Assembly: GCA_025602915.1 (NCBI GenBank) | Contig: JAHLJZ010000002.1 | Location: 372,001 to 436,000, forward strand | Direction of reading: 5' to 3' | Origin: Paraphysoderma sedebokerense | Lineage: Eukaryota > Blastocladiomycota > Physodermatomycetes > Physodermatales > Physodermataceae | DNA: 64,000 nucleotides | Part shown: piece after piece, positions 1-10,266 of the stretch | Numbering within the stretch: position 1 is the stretch's first letter | Layout: the number at the start of each line of letters is the position of its first letter | The notes under the pieces: model-generated | The model's database searches: none | Told to the model about the DNA's origin: nothing | What the model saw: only the letters and a program-made list of their open reading frames with translations | Program-made: the position numbers and the translations under genes

Positions 1-296
1 TTATGGGAAGACAACAAGTACAAAGATTCAACAATATAGTACAGCAATTATTGTGTCTTACAATAAAGCTATCATAGATTATACACAACAAACCCATAAT
101 TTCAAACTCTGCATAAATTAAAACGTACAACAAAACGTTAACACCTAGCTACATCTTAACCCTAACCTACGATAAAATAAAGTGAGAAGTCTCGACTTCC
201 GTATATGCTAAAAAAAATTCTGTTATGAATAAAACTCCCTAATAATACTAGTATGCTGTAACGCTGAAACGTTAATTGTCATAGAAAAACCAAACT

Positions 297-3202
297 CTAC
301 TCAAAAGACTTTTTGGAACTGCGTCTTCGTTTTGCTAACAACGTAGCGCTATTCATATCCAATGAAAATTCAGGACTTGAAGAATCACCAGACAAGGTTA
401 CTCCTGTCGAGGCAGAGACTTGATGTGGTTTTTGTTTCTGAGCGGCGTAGTATGTGTTTACAGTGGGACTAACGCTACCCGACAAAGGAGAAGCAGACTG
501 AAGAGGTTGATTTGTTGCTAGCGGGGAACTATATGATGAAGAGGCGACATTTGTTTGTGGAAGACGATGTGTAGGGGCCGGGATAGATGGCGGTTGAGGT
601 TGTGTTGCCCCTTGAATACCTAAACCAACTCTATTTCCCTGACCTTGACCTGGAAATTGAGCGGGGGCAGTGGCGAGACCGCTAGGCAAAGATGCAAGTG
701 GTGTAGGCTCCATGCCATTGTTTAGCCGAGGTACAGGAGGGACGGGGGGAATTTGAGAATACGGTGTGTAGCTTTGTTGTTGATCATACAGCTTGTTGAA
801 GACCGCGTAAGGATGTATCAAAATACTGCTTCATTTGTTGATGCGTTGGCGTAAGATAGGCCCCAGGTGTTCTGAATGGGTGCGGATGTGATTGATTTTG
901 AGATTGTGACTGACTCGACTGTGGATAGCTGCCTAATTCGACATCTGACAATTGAAGATCCGAGTCGGATTCCAATGAAGCTGTTTCAATATCACCGTCA
1001 TCTTCGTTCTCTTTATCTACATCCATGTGACTTGATTCTTGATTGCTCGGATACTGATGTTGATACCGAGTATTATCTAACCAACCACTATGACCATTAG
1101 AATCAATGGGAGTTTTCAACGAGGGAATAGCAAATTGTGACCATGGGTCTTCAGGTTTTCTCTGGTTCTGCGGTTGAGAAGGTGCGATCTTGGAAGGTAC
1201 GGCAAACAAGCGTTTAGAACGCGGTGCCGGGGGAATGAATTTACTTCTGACCGATTTGGATCTCGGATGAGGTGTACGTCCCGGGATGAATGGCCGGTTT
1301 TGAACCCTACATCATAAAGCGCAATAAAAATCAGTCATACGAAACTTGTTTGTGGCCCAAATAAGAACCTTACCAAGGATGCTGAAAGAACTCGTCAATG
1401 GTGTATCTCTCAGATGGGTTGACAGTCAACAGATGTTTCACCAGATCTTTCGCGCCAGCGGATATTGGATCCCACCTAAGCATTCATAAACTTAGAAAGG
1501 GATGATCACACTGCGAAAGAACCAAAAAAGCACATACCACGGCGTCAAAAACTCCCAGTGTCCTTTTGCAACCTTTTCTGTCAACACGTTGGGATCGTCA
1601 TCGTAAAACGGCGGGAACCCACAGAGCATTGTCTATTATTTACCATTAGACTAGTGATATAATCCGAAGTGAACAACAATACAAAAACTTACGTATAAGA
1701 CACATCCAATAGCCCACATATCTACACTTTTAGAATGGCCACCTGGAGGATGTAAGACTATTTCCGGAGCTGTGTAGCCCAGTGCACTGCAGTTAAGGTT
1801 CAATCATCAAGATTAAAAGATTAAAAGAAGCCTCCAAAAGGCAAATCAAAATGCCGTAATAGTTCACAAAAGGATATCTGTTCCACAGGGAGTTTTCGTC
1901 ATTTCATCCCAAATGACTTTGCTAAGTCCAAAATCGCACAATTTCACAACACCAATACCACCTCCCCCGACGTTGGGAATGAAGGTACCTTCTTTCGAAT
2001 CACTACTGGTGCGAAACGATGAGGTTTTCTCATTCATAGGGATCGGCAAAAATAGAAGGTTCTCGGGCTTGATATCGCTAATAACGACAAATCAATGAGA
2101 TTTGGACTACAATTGCAAGGGATATACGACTGAACTAACCGATGAACAACTCCTACTTCTTCGTGGAGATATCTCACAGCTTCCCCGACTTGCGTAATCA
2201 CCCACCGACTTAGATCTTCACTGAAACATGTCAAATCCACAATCTTGTTGAAAACTTCACCTCCCCGACAGCCTTCCAGGAAGAGGAAGTAGTATTCCGG
2301 AGTTTCTTTGTGACCCAATAATCTCACAATGTGTGGGTGCGATAAAGCCGAATGGATACGAAGTTCTTTTAGGATGTTGGCGCGCTGAAGAATAAAAAAA
2401 CAGACGGTGAGTGCTTTCGTAAACCGAAAAACTGGGAACTAACAACCCAACCTGGATAGGAGTCAAATCCTTTTTCCTAACGACTTTAACTGCAACCTCT
2501 TCATTGGTACGAATATTGACAGCCCAATAGACAATCGAAAAAGCACCCCTAGTGAAAAATTATGTTAAAAAAGTCGAGGACGGACGGAGATTGGTGCGCG
2601 GCCGATCAGATGATTGTCGCTACTTACTCTCCCATTTTTCTTATCAATTTGTAGTCTTCCAATCCTTCATAATACGGGATGTGCTCCTCGGCGTCCGAGG
2701 TTGGTAGTGATAAATTAATATCTGCGGAAGTGTCACTTGGATAGGCATCTTTCTCGGAAGCTGCCATCATACTTTCGATTTCACAGTCGCTATCACGAAG
2801 GCCGTAATAACCAGACTGTAACTGAACTCGGGATGAAGGTGTCGAGTCTTTCGTATCGAAGTGATGATTTACAGGGTATTCAAGATAATGATCGGGATAA
2901 TTTGGAGGTGTTGAATCACTGTCGGACGTCAATAGTGAGCTTTGTAATGGAGCCGAAATTAAGGACAGTGGGAGTGTGTACAGTGAATTGGCCTCCACAC
3001 CAGAAGACCCGGACGAATTGCTTTCTGAAGAGGCGTTTGCGATGTTTGAGCTTTGCAGCGGTACTGGCGGTAACTGCTTATGATTTCCCGGATGCGAGTG
3101 TTGTTGCTGATGATGCAGAAGTTGTTGTTGCTGCTGTTGCTGCTGCTGCTGTTTTTTTGTCCCGACTGTTTTGTGTAACCAATCCCTGATAATCGATTTC
3201 AT
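297..3202 (-). CDS. Srk1/Rck2-like MAPK-activated protein kinase (CAMK group), with an apparent +1 frame break near the C-terminus
   Basis: Serine/threonine kinase that in fungi acts downstream of the Hog1/Sty1 stress MAPK. Exons read 3202-2628, 2548-2452, 2384-2140, 2077-1878, 1781-1693, 1632-1538, 1475-1374 and 1306-297. Seen: a disordered N-terminus with a polyQ run, then the kinase domain with glycine loop GEGAFSIVYWAVN, VAVKVV lysine, HRDIKPENLL, DFGLSK, PCGTVGYTAPEIV and DMWAIGCVLY, then a long Ser/Pro/Gln-rich tail ending SATLLAKRRRSSKKS. The intron inside PCGTVGY is AT-AC (separate entry). The last exon is open in one frame to base 784, while the conserved-looking tail continues in another frame from about 820. 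Removing one base near 809-810 joins them through FDTSYAV, which fits my memory of the family tail. Whether this is an assembly error, a mutation or recoding is undecided. About 800 aa if joined. Confidence 0.85.
1782..1877 (-). other. Candidate U12-type AT-AC intron in the kinase activation segment
   Basis: A 96-nt intron between the codons for CGT and VGY of the Srk1-like kinase. It begins ATATCCTTTT, the minor-spliceosome 5' splice-site consensus. It contains CCTTAAC, close to the U12 branch site TTCCTTRAY, and ends in AC about 11 nt later. Splicing here restores the motif PCGTVGYTAPEIV exactly. No GT-AG pair that I could find keeps both the frame and the motif. The other introns I resolved have GT (one possibly GC) donors. 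Confidence 0.85.
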
Positions 3203-4259
3203 TGGGCGGGTGGTGAATAAAAATATCCGATTATTCTACTTGGTGAACCCCTCTCTTGCTTATCTTAGAAGCTACAAATGCAGAATGACAGTTATTAATT
3301 CTGTATTAAAGAAGCAACTTCTCTGCAGCATACATGCTGATTCAATATCGAGCAATGGATAAGCGGCAGTAATGGGACAGTCCGAGGAATGATTTGTTTA
3401 CTTACTTTTGAAGAAATTACAAATATGAAAGCGTGGACTAGACGGGATCACAGAGTGAGGGCGAGGGCTGAAAAAAAAGGGTCGGCGGAAACTGGGATTT
3501 GATGGCAGATATTAACTCTGAGTGACACTCCTGAACTGCCACAATTGGGGAAAAAGTGCGTCATATCCACTTCACCCAGACGTATTCACTTACCACTTCC
3601 TGTGACGTCATCCGCGGACACTCCATTGTCACCTCTAGATCCGCGCAATTTTGCGCTGAAAATGGAATGACAGGCGCATTTCAATTTTTCGTTGTGCTCA
3701 TATTAAGGTTTCTCGAATTGTGGATGATGTACGTCGAAACAAATGTACCAACGTCTGTGAACTCGCTCCGTCGTTGTGAAACTGTAGTCAATCGTTGAGC
3801 ACCCATCGTCTTTTCTTTCAGACCACCTCCGGTAAATTCTGGTGACTGGATCAAGATGACCACATAATAGGACGAGGAAAAACACTGGAGGGAATGGAGA
3901 AATAATAATCACGCTGGCTGGAAATGGATCAATCATCAAAGTAAAGTATTGTGTGGATGTCCCGCCCGGTCGTATGGTATTGTGCAAAATTCTTTGCATT
4001 TTTCCGTTGATCACGTGCAAGTCACATGTCTTGCCGGTCACATCCCTTCCTGCATCAAGCAAAAAGAAGCAACTCCAAAGTCACCTTTGTCAAGTATCTA
4101 ATTGCCTTGGGTTCCCTTCTACTTAATTTAATATAGTCCGATCGATTCTAAGGTTGGTAAAGAATTGTAGAACCTCATGTGTTGCCAAGTTTGTGCCGTC
4201 TCAGTACAGCTGACTGGATTTTGCATCGCAGCTTTTGCATTACCAATCCTCATCCTCAA
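3203..4259. other. Divergent intergenic region, kinase / RING gene
   Basis: About 1 kb between the divergent Srk1-like kinase and RING-finger genes. I see no convincing gene. It should hold both promoters and the kinase 5' UTR. A double E-box at 4011-4028 is listed separately. Confidence 0.6.
4011..4028 (+). promoter_or_regulatory. Double E-box element, copy 1
   Basis: TCACGTGCAAGTCACATG combines CACGTG and CACATG, five bases apart. An identical 18-mer lies at 24584-24601 upstream of the Ssk2-like MAP3K. This copy is 809 bp upstream of the Srk1-like start and 232 bp upstream of the RING gene start. CACGTG is a classical bHLH site. Function here is inferred. Confidence 0.45.
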
Positions 4260-5085
4260 ATGTCAGTAACCATCGGTGCTACGGCCAACTCAGAAAGAAG
4301 CAGTCCAGGCTTGCAAGGGGTGTCCTCTAAGACTATTGTAGATCTTACAGAATCTCCTACGTCGAACGACCAGCATAATACATCGACAATTGCCGGTTCT
4401 TCATCCGTTCCAGCCTCTACATCGCAAGTCATTGAAATATCGGATGACGAGGGCACCACGCCGTCTATAACCTCGAAAAGGTCGAGTGAGGAAGATAATG
4501 TAGATATCAGACCGAGGCGAAGGCTGAGGAGGATGCAGTCTGGGGGAGTAATCGACCTAACCTCTGATACAACGGTCATAGGTAACAGGCAAAACATAGA
4601 GGACAGCGATATTGTGATTGTAAATGTCAAACCTCCGCCAATGCGGAGGGGAGCACCTGTGTCGAGGTCGCAGCATTTGAATTCTACAGGTTTCTATTTT
4701 CAATCGAGTACTTATGTTAACAATTCCTTGCTAATTTAGCATCATTCATGTAGGACTTCGTTTGTCTTCCAACACTTGCCCTGATCCACAAGGAAGAATT
4801 TATTTTCAAGCAGCCCCTCCGAACATCAATATACGGAAGCCTCAACCCGTCAATCTCGCTGCCGCTATCCTTCACCGTCTACCTCAGCGTTCACCATCAC
4901 CTCCGGCACCAACCCTTAAATGTGCAATATGCCTAAGTACACCTTCACCACTTGTCAGCACTATTTGCGGTCACTTGTTCTGTGAGGAATGTTTAAAGGA
5001 GGCAATGAAACAAAGCGGAAAGAAATGTCCAACCTGCAGGAAGAACATACCTGCTAAAAAGGGATACCATGCAATTTACTTTTGA
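4260..5085 (+). CDS. RING-finger E3 ubiquitin ligase, SUMO-targeted (Slx8/RNF4-like)
   Basis: Exons 4260-4689 and 4754-5085 give 253 aa. A C-terminal C3HC4 RING is clear: CAICLS, then CGHLFCEECL, then CPTCRK. The disordered N-terminal half holds several hydrophobic-acidic SUMO-interacting motifs (IVDLTES, VIEISDDE, VIDLTSD, DIVIVNV), an arrangement typical of STUbLs that ubiquitinate polySUMOylated nuclear proteins during DNA repair. The start at 4260 is the ATG just before the first SIM-rich stretch; an upstream in-frame leader (MLPSLCR...) is open but looks like 5' UTR. The Slx8 assignment rests on architecture, so another SIM-RING protein is possible. Confidence 0.8.
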
Positions 5086-5434
5086 AAAATTGTTTTGTAA
5101 ATATTGAAGCTGCTTGACATGATAACCAGTATGGCAGTGGTAGAATACATTCTGGATTGCCTGAATGAAAGCGGAATCCTAGTTAGGAAAGCAAGACCTT
5201 AGTCCTTTTCCCAGGAACTCTCTACGAGATTGATCCTTAACGAAAATACCGAACTAGTGAAATCCAGAAATCATTGATAAAATGGTTTCGAAGGAGGATT
5301 AAGGTTGAATGTATTTTTCGTCTAACGAGCTCCGGGTGGATGTTATCTAAGCACGCAACAATATATTCATCTAAAGAAAACTAATACAATATAGACAGTC
5401 TAGCTGGTTCTATTCGTTCTATTGAACTAGTATT
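5086..5434. other. Convergent 3' intergenic region
   Basis: About 350 bp between the stop codons of the RING gene and the P450 gene. AT-rich 3' UTR sequence; nothing else seen. Confidence 0.6.
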
Positions 5435-7382
5435 TTACAACGATCTCAGCTCCTTGTTAATCAACTCTTTGACCTCCGGAAATCGACAAGTAATTTTCAC
5501 CTTATACGGGACTGGGGAAACAGTTAATCCAAACTTATCCTCCATTGAAATCGGTTTACCGTCCACACTTTCGAATTTAAAAGCATAAAACAATTTCGAT
5601 ACGGTCGCAAACAACTCTCGGTAAGCCAAATGCATTCCAACACATATCCTTCTACCTTGTCCGAAAGTATAAATACCAGTGTTAAAATCACTTGGTTTTT
5701 CATTAATAAATCTCTCGGGATTAAATTCCTTGTAATCTGGTTGATCAGAGTACATTGTATCGTGGATAGCTGGGATATTCAAAATGATTTGAGTATCCTT
5801 GGGAATGAAATATCCATCAACATAGTCATCTTCGGTTGAGGATCGAGGAAGACCAAGCGGGCCGACTGGTTTGTAACGGAGCACTTCCTTGATGATACCC
5901 CGAATGTATGGAAGATGGTGCAAGTCCGAGAGGCCGGGAAGGCGCGCACGATTCAAATGCTGATCAACTTCTTCGAAAGCGCGATCTTGAACGTGAGGAT
6001 GGTTGGCCTAATTTGCAAAAGTGAGTCAAGAGGGCTTACAGGCGCATACAGTTTGGTTAAGCTTACCATAATGGCGATTAGCCAGTGGAGGGTAGAAGCG
6101 GTGGTATCCTAATTATCGCAGTTCGTAAATGCGGCGAGGAATCGATCAGAAGGAAAGTGTCATTGAACGAAAATAACTTACAAGGCCAGCGAAGATCATA
6201 TCCTGCATTAACAATTTGATTTCGTTCAACGTAAGATTATCGTCCCCAGAATTACGTAGCAGCAACTTTGCGTAGCAATCTTCATCCTTTGGTTGTATCC
6301 CACTCACATGTTCGTCATTAATTTCGGCTTGTAACTTTTTGAGTTCGCCTAAAATGAACGAATGAACCTGATGTTTTAATGATTTCATTTCTCGGACTGC
6401 TTTATTCGGGAACAGCTTGAAGATAGGGAAATAGTCCTCCATCGCGCCGACTGGCACGAGTTCAAAAGCACGTTCTACGGCATGCGATAAGCTCAAAAAT
6501 TCAGGATCTCGGGTATCTTCGAATCGACGACCAAAGGATTTCAACATAATGAGGTTTAGAGAGAATCGATTAAAGTTATCTCGGATTTGTGAAACTGGTC
6601 GATCATGTTCGGCCGCGTCAAGCAAATCGGAAATGAGGCAGACAGATTCGGTTTGTATTCTGGTGTCCATTTCGTCGACTGCCTTTGGGGTAAGGATTCG
6701 ATGCGCTTTTATTGAAATAATTAACAAAATAGTTTGAATCGTCAATCGAAAGTTTCAATTGGAGGTAGACAATCAATTGAAAAGGTTACCTGCTTTCCTC
6801 ATTTTCCTCCAGTGATCTCCGTAGACAGCAGTGGACTAAGAGTGATAACCAAAGTTAGAGAAAATACAGAGAGTTATGAAATATCGAGCGCGAGATGTAC
6901 CAAATTGCTGCCATTTTCGTTAATAATATTTATAAGATACCCATCCGACCTGCTGGCCTGCAAACCAAGAGAAGTCAGTCGTCTGAAAATGGAACTCGTT
7001 CACACGAAAACCAAGAAGCTTATGTCTCAGTCACAAGCCTGGCCGTGCTAACTGAATGAAGGTGAAATGAAACGACACTCACATAATTTTTTCCTCTGGT
7101 CACCATTAATTCTTTTGCGTATTTTTCGTTACTTATTACAACAACGTTAGCCATTCCGAGCTTCAAGCGCATTATAGGGCCGCATTCTGCAGCCAATTTT
7201 TGGATAACTCTATGAGGTGTGCTGGTGGCGAGGTAATGAAGGTGTCCGATAATCGGTAAGCCAGATGGGGACGGAGGGTATTTGTGCTTTTTTCGCAGAA
7301 CCAAGTAAGCGATGACTGGTGCGAGGAGTAGGGTCGCGACGAGGAGCGGAGTTTGGGACAGGGTGTGGTTCAGTGTCGCCAT
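5435..7382 (-). CDS. Cytochrome P450 monooxygenase, membrane-anchored
   Basis: Six exons (7382-7083, 6957-6901, 6835-6790, 6705-6182, 6108-6067, 6007-5435) total 1542 nt, 513 aa. Three internal exons are only 42-57 nt. In order: an N-terminal membrane anchor (LLVATLLLAPVIAYLVL), proline-rich hinge PPSPSGLPIIGH, C-helix WRKMRK, I-helix AGLDTTAST, K-helix EVLR, the PERF motif FNPERF, and haem loop FGQGRRICVG with the axial Cys. All hallmark residues of a class II microsomal P450 are present. The substrate cannot be read from sequence. The family resembles CYP2-type or fungal aromatic hydroxylases only in general terms. The start at 7382 is the first ATG before the anchor. Confidence 0.92.
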
Positions 7383-8016
7383 TGAGGGTTCCAATATATT
7401 ATTATATAATAATTATAGATGAGAGAGGGGCGTACGTTAGCCGGCAACTGGGGAATTTGGGGGCTATTTATGCAACTGTGTAAAGAGGCTTATCATGAGA
7501 ATGAAAATGGTTCCCAGCGGACTAAAAATAACATTGGCGTAGTTTTTGCGGACTTTCTTCTCAATTTCTATGCGGCCTTCAAGTGCATTCAACTGCGACA
7601 ATTGCACACCATCTCATTGATTCTCATACAATAATAAAATCTCGGCAGCAGTGCAAAGATAGAAACAGCCATATGGCCTGCATTTTGTCACACTATCGAT
7701 CATCTGTCAATTACACTGGGCGTCCCGAGTCAGGGGACATTGGAGGTGGGCAAAGAAATTCAACAATTCAGAATTCTTTGTAAATGATTAACGATAACTC
7801 AGATATTATCCGAACACGTTTAATTTATCATAGCATGTTTACGAATATACAGTTTATAGTAAAGCTGTATCCCAAAGTGAACAACCAATTCTGCCGCTAA
7901 GATTGAAATAAATTCTGCCATCCGCGACATCGAAAAATTAATTTCATGAACAGAATACATCTCAAGATGTTGAAAATGTCTGCATTATTCACTATAAAAA
8001 TATATAATATGAAATT

Positions 8017-8056
8017 GATAATGTTTTGCACTTCACGATAATGTTTTGCACTTCGC
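8017..8056 (+). repeat. 20-bp tandem duplication upstream of the aminotransferase
   Basis: Two adjacent copies of GATAATGTTTTGCACTTC plus two bases (8017-8036 and 8037-8056), differing only at the second-last base. It ends in the likely 5' leader or promoter of the aminotransferase. Confidence 0.85.
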
Positions 8057-8061
8057 GCGAA
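8052..8061. promoter_or_regulatory. Palindromic E2F/MBF-like site
   Basis: TTCGCGCGAA is a perfect palindrome, and either strand extends to the E2F-type core TTTCGCGC/TTCGCGC. It lies about 120 bp upstream of the preferred aminotransferase start. A single occurrence makes a regulatory role speculative. Confidence 0.3.
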
Positions 8062-8182
8062 ATTTGGGAGAGAATTATCCACTATGGCAACCATCCACGT
8101 GTCCAAGACGCGAAGAGTCATCGATGAGTGCACTGATGCGAGATTATCAAATTCCGAGGACATTAGTTCTTTCGCCCTCAAG

Positions 8183-9773
8183 ATGCTGATGAAAACAGTC
8201 CAACGACTCGTTACTACGTACAACTTGCCCAAGGTATGATTCTGTTGGCTCTCTGCTTGAGGTATGCCAATTTATTTATCAATTATCTTACTTTCGAACA
8301 GTTGTCTAGAACGTACTCTGCGGCTGCAACATCAAGAGCGAATAGCCCGACTTCATCGAGTTCTAAGGTTTGTGTTAAATACTATATCTGTTCTTATTCG
8401 TCGAATGCTACCCCAAAAATCTGACTGAACGCTTTAATTCGATATATTAGCCCTTGTCGTCTCAAATTCCTTTGTACGGTCGCCCCCCAATTGTGTTCAA
8501 CAGAGGCAAAGGCTGCTACCTGTATGATACGAATGGAACCCGATATTTAGACATGACTGCAGGCATAGCAGTCAATGCATTAGGCCATGCCGACACGGAA
8601 TTGGCAGAAGTCATCTACGATCAAGCCAAGACTCTTGTTCATACAAGCAATTTGTACAATCATCCATGGTCAGAACAGTTAGCGTCCGATTTAATACAAT
8701 CAACCCGCCGACCTTCGGCCTCCAATGCTTCGACTTCACCTTCGGCAGAGCCGCCGCTGTCGCATGTTTTCTTCTGTAATAGTGGAACTGAAGCGACAGA
8801 GGGAGCACTAAAGTTTGCGAGATTGCATGCGAAAACAACGTTTCCCGATCAAACGAATAAATACAAAATTCTAACATTTAGCAATGGATTTCACGGGCGT
8901 TCATTGGGAGCATTAAGCGCGACATTTAATTTGAAGTATCAGAAACCTTTCGAACCTTTAGTTCCTGGGTTTGTGAATGTCGAATTCAACAATTTAAGCC
9001 AAGCGCAAGAAGTATTGGATAATTCTTATTGTGGTGTTATCGTTGAGCCGATTCAAGGTGAGGGTGGTATCAATATTGCTTCGGCAGAATTTTTGGAAGG
9101 TTTAAGGAAAGAATGTGACCGGGTCGGCGCTCTTCTCATTTTTGATGAAGTTCAGGTGAGTCAAATATCGCCAGTTTATCAACCCATAAAATATCAAAAC
9201 TAATTTATGTTCACTTAGTGCGGTCTGTCTCGTACCGGTCAAATCTGGGCTCACCATCACTACCCCACAACCGTCACCCCCGACATTCTCACAGTCGCTA
9301 AACCTCTAGGCAACGGAGTTCCTATCGGTGCAGTTCTTACCTCCTCAAATGTCACTCAATCCATCAATCCCGGTTCTCACGGTACAACATTCGGGGGGTC
9401 CCCATTTGCCTGTCGAATTGGTCACCACGTATTAAATCGACTGACTGCTCCGTCTTTTCTTTCTCATGTAAACAATATGGGTGAATATTTGGAACAAAAA
9501 TTAACAGAATTAAGTGATAGTCCTGTTGTGAAAGAAGTTCGAGGGAAAGGGTTAATCTGGGGTATAGAATTTCGTGAACCGATTGATGGATCTAAAATTG
9601 TGGATATGTGTAGAGATCAGAATTTATTGGTAGTCACAGCGGGTAAAGATGCTAGAACTATACGGTTGGTTCCACCATTGATCATTAAAAAGGAAGAAAT
9701 TGATAATGCGGTGGGTGTATTGGAAAAAGTAATTGTTAGGTTAGAAGAGACGATTGGAAGAGGAAATGTGTAG
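8183..9773 (+). CDS. ARG8: Acetylornithine aminotransferase, mitochondrial
   Basis: PLP-dependent class III aminotransferase that converts N-acetylglutamate semialdehyde to N-acetylornithine in mitochondrial arginine synthesis. Exons 8183-8233, 8302-8367, 8451-9155 and 9219-9773 give 458 aa. Visible motifs: CNSGTEATEGALKFAR, GFHGRSLGAL, VEPIQGEGGI, the PLP aspartate in LIFDEVQCGLSRTGQ, the Schiff-base lysine in TVAKPLGNG, and GTTFGGSPFACR. The N-terminus starting at 8183 is basic and Ser/Thr-rich, with RTYSAA resembling a matrix-peptidase cleavage site, so mitochondrial import is likely. The same frame is open to an ATG at 8084, but that extension is acidic and unlike a presequence, so I prefer 8183. 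Confidence 0.93.
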
Positions 9774-10266
9774 TGTGTTTGTAAAATGATAAAAATTATC
9801 TTATTTGTTAAACATACTTTCTATTTAAACTCAAAAATCATAAACAGATTTCAATATGAGGACTTTTATTCGTCTGTTCCAAACAGTCGTTGAGTGGAAT
9901 AATCTATGTTCCAAATCGACGAATGAGAATGACGATATCGAACTTGCCGAATAACACTGAAAGAACCATATAGGAAGCAAAATTTACTTGAAGATTTACA
10001 TGAAATCATAATAAAATTATAATATCCTTTCTATATCATTGCTCCTTCAATTGTGATGGTCTAGTTCGTCTTCCGGAGAATATAACAATATAAAATTGCA
10101 TATGAATAAAATTAAGTATTATATTACAATTGCCATATTAACATGTCAAAACTTCAGCGACATTTACACTTGCATTTAATTCACTGACATATAATTCTGT
10201 AAAGAAACCAAGTTTGATAAACATATACATAAATTCTTGGCCACATTTTTAAAGAACCAACTCAAA
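9774..10266. other. Convergent 3' intergenic region
   Basis: About 490 bp, AT-rich, between the aminotransferase stop and the stop of the RhoGEF gene. No gene or repeat seen. Confidence 0.6.

Larger units (their letters stand above)
7383..8182. other. Divergent promoter region, P450 / aminotransferase
   Basis: About 800 bp with no gene I can support. It holds a 20-bp tandem duplication at 8017-8056 and a palindromic E2F-like site at 8052-8061, just upstream of the aminotransferase. Confidence 0.6.

Noticed and set aside
8084-8182. N-terminal extension of the aminotransferase from an ATG at 8084
   Set aside because: It is in frame but acidic and unlike a mitochondrial presequence; the ATG at 8183 begins a basic leader with a plausible cleavage site.
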